From Bacteroidota bacterium (GTDB taxonomy: Bacteria; Bacteroidota; Bacteroidia; Chitinophagales; Chitinophagaceae): 5,451 nucleotides of DNA. The notes under the pieces are model-generated. The model saw only the letters and a list, made by a program, of their open reading frames with translations. It was not told the DNA's origin and ran no database searches. Each line of letters starts with the position of its first letter. Within the stretch, counting starts at the first letter, position 1. Made by a program: the position numbers and the translations under genes. Shown here in pieces: positions 1 to 5,451 of this stretch. The stretch spans positions 1-5,451 of the forward strand of contig JAPLER010000313.1 in assembly GCA_026391115.1 (NCBI GenBank). The letters run 5' to 3'.

Positions 1-1
1 A

Positions 2-142
2 AAAATAGTTGAAATGGATAATGCAGACTATAATTTATTAACGTTGCAATATGCCAAAAAAGCTAGTGAAATTTTTAGCATTAAAAGAGAAATGAATGAA
101 TATGAAAATTTATTTATTGACTTAAAAACAAGCCATAACTAA
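2..142 (+). CDS. C-terminal end of a probable glycosyltransferase (5' truncated by window edge)
   Basis: An open frame enters from the left edge and ends with TAA at 140-142, giving 46 residues that finish in KTSHN. The tail carries the pattern A-x(3)-FSI-x(3)-M-x(2)-Y-x(2)-L (around 'ASEIFSIKREMNEYENLF'). This resembles the last helices of GT4-type glycosyltransferases, where a phrase such as 'FS...M...Y..LY' is common. That family tendency plus the sugar-gene neighbours is the only basis for the functional guess, since no catalytic region is visible. Its stop overlaps the ATG of the next gene by one base, so it belongs to the same transcription unit. I am fairly sure it is coding and only moderately sure of the family. 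Another polysaccharide-locus enzyme with a helical C-terminus would fit as well. Confidence 0.55.
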   Translation, partial: KIVEMDNADYNLLTLQYAKKASEIFSIKREMNEYENLFIDLKTSHN

Positions 143-144
143 TG
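140..144 (+). promoter_or_regulatory. Overlapping stop/start (TAATG) coupling two genes
   Basis: The TAA stop of the upstream gene (140-142) shares its last A with the ATG (142-144) of the PhyH-family gene. This arrangement usually reflects translational coupling by terminating and re-initiating ribosomes. No purine-rich Shine-Dalgarno sequence is seen just upstream, in line with Bacteroidota gene starts. Confidence 0.6.
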
Positions 145-915
145 TTTGATAAAGAAAAATTTAAGCAAGATATTGAAACCCAAGGCTATGCCATTATAGA
201 AAATGTGCTATCGCCAAACTTTATTGCTCAAGCAAAAATTGAATTAGAATTGGCTATTGAGAAAGAAGTAGCCTATCATAAAACTAATCAATTTTCAGAT
301 TATGGTATGGTGCTACTTTGTAGCTTATATGGAGGAAAGTTTATTGAGCTATTTGATAATGAAATATTAACCAGTGCATTTAATAGCATTTTAGGAGATG
401 GAAGTATTGTATATGCTTACACATCATCTTCAATGCCACCCAATAAATCAAATTATTCTAATAGAATACACGTTGATTCGCCTAGATTAATTCCCAATTA
501 TATTACCAATATGGGAGCAACCATTTTATTGGACGATTTTACAGAAGACAATGGAGCTACTTGGTTTCTACCATTTTCTCAAACACAAATTGAAAAACCC
601 ACAGAAGATTTTTTTTATAAAAATGGAAAAAGATTAATTGCAAAAGCAGGTAGTGTGTGGTTTTTTAATGCTCGTTTATGGCATGCAGGTGGCAATAATA
701 TTACCCAAAATTGGAGACACGCACTTACTATAAATGTGTGCAGATCGTATATGAAACAACGTATTGATATACCAAGAGCTATGGAGAATATAGATATAGC
801 CGCTATATCTCAACAGGCACAACAAAAATTAGGTTTTTTGGCACAAGTGCCCGCCAACTACGATGAATATTATGTAGCCCCAGAAAAAAGAAAATTTAAA
901 CAACCTACTGAATAA
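142..915 (+). CDS. Phytanoyl-CoA dioxygenase (PhyH) family Fe(II)/2-oxoglutarate oxygenase
   Basis: This 257-residue cytosolic protein has the features of the PhyH branch of the 2-oxoglutarate-dependent oxygenases, which hydroxylate small substrates using O2. An N-terminal segment of the type 'GYAIIENVLSPNFI' (about 15-28) is typical of the family. The iron-binding facial triad is visible as H110 and D112 in 'IHVDSP' and H181 in 'LWHAGG'. R192 in 'NWRHAL', eleven residues after H181, fits the 2-oxoglutarate carboxylate anchor. 'GATWFLPFSQ' (138-147) corresponds to the family's 'G.....PGSH' turn. The length is usual for the family and all catalytic residues appear present. The start is fixed by the overlap with the upstream stop. 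The substrate cannot be read from the sequence. In this context it may be a sugar, an N-acyl group on an amino sugar, or a precursor of such a group. The methyltransferase follows after 9 nt. Confidence 0.85.
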   Translation: MFDKEKFKQDIETQGYAIIENVLSPNFIAQAKIELELAIEKEVAYHKTNQFSDYGMVLLCSLYGGKFIELFDNEILTSAFNSILGDGSIVYAYTSSSMPPNKSNYSNRIHVDSPRLIPNYITNMGATILLDDFTEDNGATWFLPFSQTQIEKPTEDFFYKNGKRLIAKAGSVWFFNARLWHAGGNNITQNWRHALTINVCRSYMKQRIDIPRAMENIDIAAISQQAQQKLGFLAQVPANYDEYYVAPEKRKFKQPTE

Positions 916-924
916 AAAAATAAT

Positions 925-1773
925 ATGAACACAGACTACCAAAAAGTAATTGAAGCAAACATTGCATTGCACTCTAAAATGAGTGATGATTACAGCACTT
1001 GCGAACCACATTTTAGACCAGAAAATGTTAACAATGTAGAACAAAAATTAAAGCCACTGTTTGAACAAACTCAAGCTAAAAAATTGTTAGATTTAGGTTG
1101 TGGAACTGGCTTTGTAATTAACATAGCAAAAAAATATGTATCTACAATTCATGGAGTAGATGTAACCCAAGCTATGATGGATAAAGTTGATAAATCGGGC
1201 AATGCAACTATTGAATTATTTAATCACGATACTGGTTCTTTTCCTGTTCAAAGTGGTGCTTATGATATGGTTACTGCCTATTCATTTTTGCATCATTTAT
1301 ACGATATAACTCCTACTTTAAACACAGCATTTAATGCCTTAAAAGAAGGTGGTATTTTTTATGCAGACCTAGACCCTAATTATTATTTTTGGGAAGGTGT
1401 AAATAAATTAGATAGAGAAGGTAGCTATGACGAAATTGTAAAACGTGAAATTGAAATGGTTACTTATAAAGATGAAGACATTGAGAAAAATTTTGGTGTA
1501 GATAAAGACATTTTTAATAGTGCTGAGTATGGCAAAAATATTAAAGGTGGATTTAGAGCCGAAGATTTAGAAGCCAATTTAAAAGCCATTGGATTTAAAA
1601 AAGTAACCTTTTTTTATCACTGGTTTATTGGGCAGGGCAAATTAATAAATGATGAAACATTTACTAAGGAAGAACGATTTAAATATGCCGATGTAACCAA
1701 TGTTTATTTACAAAAAGCATTGCCTTTATCTAAAAATTTATTTAAGTATATAGGCTTCATTGCTCAAAAATAA
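925..1773 (+). CDS. Class I SAM-dependent methyltransferase
   Basis: This 282-residue soluble protein carries a Rossmann-type methyltransferase domain at about residues 40-150. Motif I is 'LLDLGCGTGF' (54-63), the SAM-binding glycine loop. An acidic residue at the end of strand 2 (D79 in 'GVDV') should contact the ribose. Motif IV/post-motif is seen in 'YDMVTAYSFLHHL' (113-125), and 'LKEGGIFYADLDPN' (139-152) forms strand 5. After this core is a roughly 130-residue C-terminal region rich in aromatic and charged residues (around 'YYFWEGVNKLDREG'), probably a substrate lid. The domain fixes the chemistry as methyl transfer from SAM, but the acceptor is unknown. O- or N-methylation of a sugar or its acyl group is the contextual guess. 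The PhyH stop lies in the same frame upstream, so the ATG at 925 is the first possible ATG, preceded by A-rich sequence. Confidence 0.88.
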   Translation: MNTDYQKVIEANIALHSKMSDDYSTCEPHFRPENVNNVEQKLKPLFEQTQAKKLLDLGCGTGFVINIAKKYVSTIHGVDVTQAMMDKVDKSGNATIELFNHDTGSFPVQSGAYDMVTAYSFLHHLYDITPTLNTAFNALKEGGIFYADLDPNYYFWEGVNKLDREGSYDEIVKREIEMVTYKDEDIEKNFGVDKDIFNSAEYGKNIKGGFRAEDLEANLKAIGFKKVTFFYHWFIGQGKLINDETFTKEERFKYADVTNVYLQKALPLSKNLFKYIGFIAQK

Positions 1774-1777
1774 ATAA

Positions 1778-2407
1778 ATGAAAATAGCTTTTATTGGGTA
1801 TGGAGAATTAGGTGTTCAAATAAATAGTTTTATTACACAAACCTTTCAAAATATAGAACCTATTTATTTTGACGATAATTTATTTGAAAAAAAAGTACCA
1901 AATTCTAAACCTTTTAAAGAATATAACAACAAGGAATTTAAAAATTTTCATTTTGCTATTTGCCTAGGCTATAAGCATAGTGCTACTAAGCAAGAAGTTT
2001 TAAACAATTTGTTACAACTAAATAGAACGATTTTTTCTTACATTCATCCAACAAGCTTTGTAAATAACTCAGCCACAATTGGCAAAAATTCTTTTATCTA
2101 TCCAATGTGCAATATAGATAAAGATGTTGTTGTGGGCAATGGCGTTTTGCTAAACAATAGTGTGGTAATATCGCATAATTCAACAATTGGAAATGGTTGT
2201 TATTTATCGCCAGGGGTTATTATTTCTGGCAATGTAAATATTGGTAGCAATAGTTTTTTAGGTACTGGAACTTTAGTTACAAATGGAGTAACCATTGGTA
2301 AAAATGTAGTGGTTGGTATTGGCACAGTTGTAACAAAAAATATTGCTGATAATATGATTGTTATTGGTAATCCAATGAAAATTGTAAGCAAATTAAATAT
2401 TATTTAA
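1778..2407 (+). CDS. NeuD/PglD-type sugar O/N-acyltransferase (left-handed beta-helix)
   Basis: This 209-residue protein has the two-part layout of the NeuD/PglD family. The N-terminal alpha/beta subdomain begins with a glycine-rich nucleotide-sugar-binding loop ('FIGYGELG', 5-12) and has 'CLGYKH' near 62-67. From about residue 93 to 195 a run of hexapeptide repeats of the [IV]-G-x(4) type ('TIGKNS', 'VVGNGV', 'TIGNGC', 'NIGSNS', 'TIGKNV') builds a trimeric left-handed beta-helix. H133 in 'ISHNSTIG' lines up with the catalytic-base histidine of PglD-like enzymes, and 'LSPGV' (143-147) and 'GNPMKIV' (197-203) are family signatures near the acetyl-CoA site. Such enzymes acetylate amino groups of UDP- or dTDP-4-amino sugars (PglD) or sialic acid hydroxyls (NeuD). 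With wecE two genes downstream, the 4-amino group of dTDP-Fuc4N is the most likely acceptor. The donor could be a different acyl-CoA. It lies 4 nt after the methyltransferase. Confidence 0.88.
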   Translation: MKIAFIGYGELGVQINSFITQTFQNIEPIYFDDNLFEKKVPNSKPFKEYNNKEFKNFHFAICLGYKHSATKQEVLNNLLQLNRTIFSYIHPTSFVNNSATIGKNSFIYPMCNIDKDVVVGNGVLLNNSVVISHNSTIGNGCYLSPGVIISGNVNIGSNSFLGTGTLVTNGVTIGKNVVVGIGTVVTKNIADNMIVIGNPMKIVSKLNII

Positions 2408-2410
2408 AAA

Positions 2411-3100
2411 ATGAAGGCTGCTATACTACAATCCAACTATATACCTTGGAAAGGTTATTTTGATTTAATGAATAGTGCTGATGTTTTCATTATTTACGAC
2501 GAAGTACAATACACCAAAAACGATTGGAGAAATAGAAACAAAATTAAAACTTCTAATGGATTAATTTGGCTTACCATTCCTGTAAAACAAGCACAATTAT
2601 CGCAACGAATAATAGATACCGAAGTTGTGAATAATGAATGGAGAAGAAAACACTGGAATGCTATTAACTTAGCCTATTCTAAAACCCCCTTTTTTAAATC
2701 ATATCATTCAATTTTTGAAGCACTTTATTTAGGTTCTATAGAAACTAATTTAAGCAAAATAAATTATAGTTTTTTAACAGCTATTAACGAAATATTAAAC
2801 ATTAAAACCAAAATATTATGGAGCCAAGATTTGGTTTTAATTGAAGGCAAAACAGAACGACTAGTTGATTTATGCAAAAAAGTAGCAGCAACAGAATATA
2901 TAAGTGGTCCATCGGCAAAAGATTATATTAATCAAAATTTGTTTAAGGAAGAACAAATGAAAATTACTTGGATGGATTATAGCAACTACCCTGAATACAC
3001 ACAATTATATCCTCCTTATGAAAATGCCATAAGCATTTTAGACCTCATTTTTAATGAAGGCAATAATGCACCACAATTTATGAAATCGTTTAATAAATAA
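2411..3100 (+). CDS. WbqC-family protein
   Basis: This 229-residue protein matches the WbqC family along its whole length. It has the N-terminal 'ILQSNYIPWKGYFDLM' (5-20), 'FIIYDEVQYTKNDWRNRNKI' (26-45), 'WLTIPV' (53-58), 'SGPSAKDYI' (165-173) and the C-terminal 'SILDLIFNEG' (208-217). The family is common in O-antigen and other surface glycan clusters, often beside amino-sugar genes. Its biochemical activity is not something I can state, and transfer of an acyl or aminoacyl group to an amino sugar is only a guess. One oddity is S8 (codon TCC), where the family usually has proline in the 'LQP.Y' phrase. No signal peptide or membrane segment is seen, so it should be cytosolic. It sits 3 nt after the acyltransferase and 4 nt before wecE, which ties it to a 4-amino-sugar pathway. 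Confidence 0.88.
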   Translation: MKAAILQSNYIPWKGYFDLMNSADVFIIYDEVQYTKNDWRNRNKIKTSNGLIWLTIPVKQAQLSQRIIDTEVVNNEWRRKHWNAINLAYSKTPFFKSYHSIFEALYLGSIETNLSKINYSFLTAINEILNIKTKILWSQDLVLIEGKTERLVDLCKKVAATEYISGPSAKDYINQNLFKEEQMKITWMDYSNYPEYTQLYPPYENAISILDLIFNEGNNAPQFMKSFNK

Positions 3101-3104
3101 AGCA

Positions 3105-4229
3105 ATGATACCATTTAATAAACCCTATTTATCTGGCAACGAAACTGAATATATAAAGCAAGCCACTTTATCTGGCAAAATTTCGGGCGATGGAATATTT
3201 ACAAAAAAATGTCATCAATTTTTTGAAGAAAAATATGGTTTTAAAAAAGTATTGCTTACCACCTCTTGCTCAGATGCTTTAGAAATGGCTGCCATTTTAT
3301 TAAACATAAAAGAAGGGGATGAAGTAATAATGCCCTCTTTTACGTTTGTATCTACTGCCAATGCTTTTGTGTTAAGGGGTGCAACTATTGTGTTTGCAGA
3401 TAGTGAAAAAGAAACGCCTAATATTGATGTTACTAAAATAGAAGCTTTAATAACTCTAAAAACCAAAGCCATTGTGCCTGTGCATTATGCAGGCATTGCT
3501 TGTAATATGGACGAAATAATGCGTATTGCCAACAAGTACAATTTATTTGTAGTAGAAGATGCTGCACAAGCCATTGATAGCTTTTATAAGGGAAAACCAC
3601 TTGGTACAATAGGGCATTTGGCAGTATTTTCATTTCACGAAACAAAGAATATTATTTCTGGCGAAGGTGGATTATTCGCCGTAAATGATGATCAATTTTT
3701 ACAAAGAGCTGAAATAATTAGAGAAAAAGGCACTAATAGATCACAATTTTTTAGAGGCGAAGTAGATAAATATGGTTGGGTAGATATTGGCTCATCTTTT
3801 TTGCCATCAGACATTATTGCAGCTTTTTTATATGCTCAATTAGAAAATCTTGATAGCATTCAAAAACAAAGAAAAATAATTTGGAATAAATATTTTGAAG
3901 GGTTAAAAGAAGTAGCACAACTATTTGAAATTAAATTGCCTTTCATTAATAGCTATGCAACCAATAATGCACATATGTTTTATTTATGTTGCAAAAACAT
4001 AGAACAAAGAACTGCTTTAATTACACACCTAAAAGCCAATGAAATAGGTGCTGTTTTTCATTATTTATCTTTACACAAAAGCCCTTTTTATAACAACAAA
4101 TACAAGGGAAATGAATTAGTATATTCTGATTATTACACAGATTGTTTGTTAAGGTTGCCTTTTTATTTTGAATTAACTAACCAAGAACAAACAAAAATAA
4201 TTAACACTATTGTTGACTTTTTTAAATAA
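3105..4229 (+). CDS. wecE: dTDP-4-amino-4,6-dideoxygalactose transaminase WecE
   Basis: This 374-residue PLP enzyme of the DegT/DnrJ/EryC1/StrS aminotransferase family converts dTDP-4-keto-6-deoxy-D-glucose plus glutamate to dTDP-4-amino-4,6-dideoxy-D-galactose (dTDP-Fuc4N). From memory, it aligns with Escherichia coli WecE (376 residues) almost without gaps. Shared blocks include 'EVIMPSFTFVSTANAFVLRG' (73-92), 'VPVHYAGIAC' (124-133), 'NLFVVEDAAQ' (146-155), 'FSFHETKN' (175-182) and 'EIIREKGTNRSQFFRG' (203-218). K181 is the Schiff-base lysine, D152 should contact the pyridine nitrogen of PLP, and Q155 is the usual stacking-region residue. The near-identical blocks favour WecE over other sugar aminotransferases of the family such as VioA, FdtB or PglE. 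The ATG at 3105 gives the canonical 'MIPFNKP' start. It is the last gene of the + strand unit, 4 nt from the stop of the convergent glycosyltransferase. Confidence 0.94.
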   Translation: MIPFNKPYLSGNETEYIKQATLSGKISGDGIFTKKCHQFFEEKYGFKKVLLTTSCSDALEMAAILLNIKEGDEVIMPSFTFVSTANAFVLRGATIVFADSEKETPNIDVTKIEALITLKTKAIVPVHYAGIACNMDEIMRIANKYNLFVVEDAAQAIDSFYKGKPLGTIGHLAVFSFHETKNIISGEGGLFAVNDDQFLQRAEIIREKGTNRSQFFRGEVDKYGWVDIGSSFLPSDIIAAFLYAQLENLDSIQKQRKIIWNKYFEGLKEVAQLFEIKLPFINSYATNNAHMFYLCCKNIEQRTALITHLKANEIGAVFHYLSLHKSPFYNNKYKGNELVYSDYYTDCLLRLPFYFELTNQEQTKIINTIVDFFK

Positions 4230-4233
4230 TAAG

Positions 4234-5028
4234 CTACATATTTTCCAATTTTAATTTTGCTTTAATGCTATATAAAAAATTACCAATAGGCGATTGTAAT
4301 AGATAGTGTAAAAATTTGAGTCTTATTTGCCAAAATTGCAACCAAATGCTTTTGCCAAAATGTTTTTCATAAATTCTTTTAGCATCTTGTAACGATTGCA
4401 AATATTGAGTTCCACTAATACCATTAGGTGCAAACTGAACTAAGGTTTCTTCAATAAAAACATAAGGTTCATTATATATTCTACACACAAAATCATAATC
4501 CATTCCAATTTTTTCTTGTGCATTGTACAAGCCATATTTATGGTGTAGTTCTTTTTTTATAAACATAGTTTGGTGGCACAGGCTTCTCATACCTCTGTAC
4601 AATTTTTTGGCTTCAAATGGCTTGCCAATTTCTACCCATTTATTGCCTCTAAATAATTTGTATTTGCTATGTATCCAAGAAATATTTTTATTATTGTCAA
4701 ATGTTTTTAGTACAATATTTAAAATATTTTTATTGCAAAATTCATCGCCCGAATTTAGCATTACTAAAATGGTAGCAGTAGCATTTTTAATGCCTTTATT
4801 AAAGGCATCTCCAATGCCATTATCTTGCTCACAAATCCATTTTCTATACACTGGTTGTGGTGTAGATTGCAAATAATTTTTTATTTCTCGGTTTAAAGAA
4901 CCATCAATAATAATGTGTTCAAATGGTTTAGTATTTAAGTTATCTACAGATTTAATCGTATGTAATAATTCTGGTAAATTATTATAACAAATAGTAATAA
5001 TGGAGATAGTATTATTTTGAATCAACAT
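4234..5028 (-). CDS. Family 2 glycosyltransferase
   Basis: This 264-residue GT-A fold enzyme would transfer a sugar from a nucleotide donor to a growing glycan at the cytosolic face of the inner membrane. The N-terminal strand 'ISIITICYNN' (8-17) begins the nucleotide-binding domain. 'EQDNGIGDAFNKGI' (67-80) is the characteristic segment of the WcaE/AmsE-like subgroup of GT2. 'LNSGDEF' (91-97) carries the metal-binding acidic motif in the 'NSGD' form of that subgroup. 'CHQTMFIKKEL' (151-161) and 'GMDYDFVCRI' (175-184) fit the acceptor and catalytic-base region. The aromatic and basic C-terminus (about 228-260) could help it sit on the membrane, but no clear transmembrane helix is present. The length is normal for the subgroup. 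An in-frame TAA lies four codons upstream of the ATG, fixing the start. The gene is opposite to the wecE unit and has a TAG stop. Donor and acceptor are unknown. Confidence 0.88.
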   Translation of the reverse strand: MLIQNNTISIITICYNNLPELLHTIKSVDNLNTKPFEHIIIDGSLNREIKNYLQSTPQPVYRKWICEQDNGIGDAFNKGIKNATATILVMLNSGDEFCNKNILNIVLKTFDNNKNISWIHSKYKLFRGNKWVEIGKPFEAKKLYRGMRSLCHQTMFIKKELHHKYGLYNAQEKIGMDYDFVCRIYNEPYVFIEETLVQFAPNGISGTQYLQSLQDAKRIYEKHFGKSIWLQFWQIRLKFLHYLLQSPIGNFLYSIKAKLKLENM

Positions 5029-5171
5029 AAATGAAAGTTATATTGTTAGCAATAATAAAGAATATCAAATCTTTTTTAGACATTCTCTTGTGATTTATAC
5101 CTAGCTACTAAAAAATCCACAAGTTAAAATAATTTGTAAATTTTTATACCAAACAATAAAAATAACTTCTT
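5029..5171. other. Divergent intergenic region between the glycosyltransferase and the LamG gene
   Basis: These 143 very AT-rich bases separate two genes transcribed away from each other, so promoters for both should lie here. I looked for the Bacteroidota -7 element TAnnTTTG with an upstream TTG at suitable spacing on both strands. There are only near matches: TAATTTG at 5130-5136 on + and AAGATTTG at about 5067-5074 on -, each without a properly spaced -33 element. A 5-bp inverted repeat (TATTG/CAATA, 5041-5054) is too weak to call. Confidence 0.4.
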
Positions 5172-5451
5172 TTGAAAAAAGTAATTTATACTCTATTCAT
5201 TTGCTTTAGTCTAATAACTTTTCAGTCTAAAGCCCAACTTAGCTTAGATTCTGGTTTAGTTGTTTACTATCCGTTTAATGGTAATGATTCTGATGTCTCA
5301 ATCTCAGGCAATCATCCTTCAATAAATACTGCAATACTCACTAGCGATAGATTTGGCAATGCTAATAGTGCTTATAAATTCAGTGGAAATGGAAGTTATA
5401 TGCTTGTACCTAACAATCCTTCAATCAACTTGAATAATAAGATGAGCTTGT
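5172..5451 (+). CDS. Secreted LamG-like jellyroll domain protein, N-terminal part (runs off window)
   Basis: This frame opens with TTG at 5172, two codons after an in-frame TAA (5163-5165), and stays open to the window edge, giving 93 complete codons. The first residues form a clear Sec signal peptide: 'MKK', a hydrophobic core 'VIYTLFICFSLITF' (4-17), then 'QSKAQ' with likely cleavage after A21. The mature start 'LDSGLVVYYPFNGN' (25-38), 'SGNH' (45-48) and 'TSDRFGNANSAYKFSGNGSY' (57-76) are hallmarks of the LamG-like/concanavalin A-type jellyroll (Laminin_G_3) found in Bacteroidota surface proteins. 'VPNNPSINLNN' continues the fold. TTG is the only standard start available, since the next in-frame ATG is residue 77 and would destroy both signal and domain. 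Many such proteins are large adhesins or are exported by the type IX system, but the C-terminus that would show this is outside the window. It is probably unrelated to the polysaccharide genes. Confidence 0.85.
   Translation, partial: MKKVIYTLFICFSLITFQSKAQLSLDSGLVVYYPFNGNDSDVSISGNHPSINTAILTSDRFGNANSAYKFSGNGSYMLVPNNPSINLNNKMSL

Noticed and set aside
609..616. Homopolymer runs inside genes (8 T at 609-616 in the PhyH gene, 8 A at 1887-1894 in the acyltransferase, 7 T at 1609-1615 in the methyltransferase) as possible phase-variation sites.
   Set aside because: Runs of this length are normal in such AT-rich coding DNA and all three frames are intact; without strain comparison there is no sign of switching.
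829..1044. Open frame of 71 codons on the - strand spanning the PhyH/methyltransferase junction.
   Set aside because: It lies opposite two well-supported genes, has a low-complexity hydrophobic composition typical of antisense AT-rich DNA, and shows no domain.
3128..3178. A 12-nt direct repeat (TTTATCTGGCAA) twice near the start of wecE.
   Set aside because: Both copies encode ordinary parts of the WecE N-terminus in different frames; likely coincidence.
3215..3645. Two open frames on the - strand inside wecE.
   Set aside because: They are antisense to a strongly conserved enzyme and their translations show no family features.
4523..4876. A 117-codon frame on the + strand inside the GT2 gene.
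   Set aside because: The - strand reading has clear GT2 motifs across the same bases; the + reading is leucine- and phenylalanine-rich with no recognisable domain.
5041..5054. Short inverted repeat TATTG-TTAG-CAATA.
   Set aside because: Only 5 bp of mostly A-T pairs with no T-run; expected by chance in this base composition and not a convincing terminator or operator.
5012..5083. A 23-codon frame on the - strand (starting MSKKDLIFF) that overlaps the start of the GT2 gene.
   Set aside because: It could be a leader peptide, but it is very short, has no recognisable family or ribosome site, and such frames are frequent in AT-rich intergenic DNA.
5088..5136. Possible Bacteroidota promoter for the LamG gene (TTG at 5088-5090, TAATTTG at 5130-5136).
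   Set aside because: The -7-like element is one base short of TAnnTTTG and the two elements are about 39 nt apart, too far for the usual spacing.

Overview
The window is AT-rich DNA with TAA-dominated stops, A-rich gene starts that lack Shine-Dalgarno sequences, and a secreted LamG-type protein whose signal peptide ends in K-A-Q. Together these suggest a member of the Bacteroidota (Bacteroidetes). This is inferred from sequence style; there is no rRNA or other taxonomic marker in the window.

Positions 2-4229 (+ strand) form one tightly packed co-directional unit, with gene junctions of -1, 9, 4, 3 and 4 nt. It contains the 3' end of a probable glycosyltransferase, a phytanoyl-CoA dioxygenase (PhyH)-family Fe(II)/2-oxoglutarate oxygenase, a class I SAM methyltransferase, a NeuD/PglD-type left-handed beta-helix acyltransferase, a WbqC-family protein, and WecE, the dTDP-4-amino-4,6-dideoxygalactose transaminase. 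This is part of a surface polysaccharide (O-antigen or capsule-like) locus. WecE would make dTDP-Fuc4N from dTDP-4-keto-6-deoxyglucose. The acyltransferase is a natural candidate to acylate the new 4-amino group. The WbqC protein, methyltransferase and oxygenase are candidates for decorating that sugar or its acyl group. The first steps (RmlA/RmlB), the flippase and the polymerase are not in the window.

Positions 4234-5028 (- strand) hold a family 2 glycosyltransferase that converges on wecE with only 4 nt between the stop codons. It probably belongs to the same locus but is transcribed separately.

Positions 5029-5171 are a 143-nt divergent intergenic region with no confidently recognisable promoter or terminator. 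From 5172 to the right edge runs the 5' part of a secreted LamG-like (concanavalin A-type jellyroll) protein that starts with TTG. It looks like the first gene beyond the polysaccharide locus.

No tRNA, rRNA, CRISPR array, insertion sequence or attachment site was seen. I did not find a clearly new defence or mobile system. The most interesting content is the unusual set of sugar-modifying enzymes around wecE.
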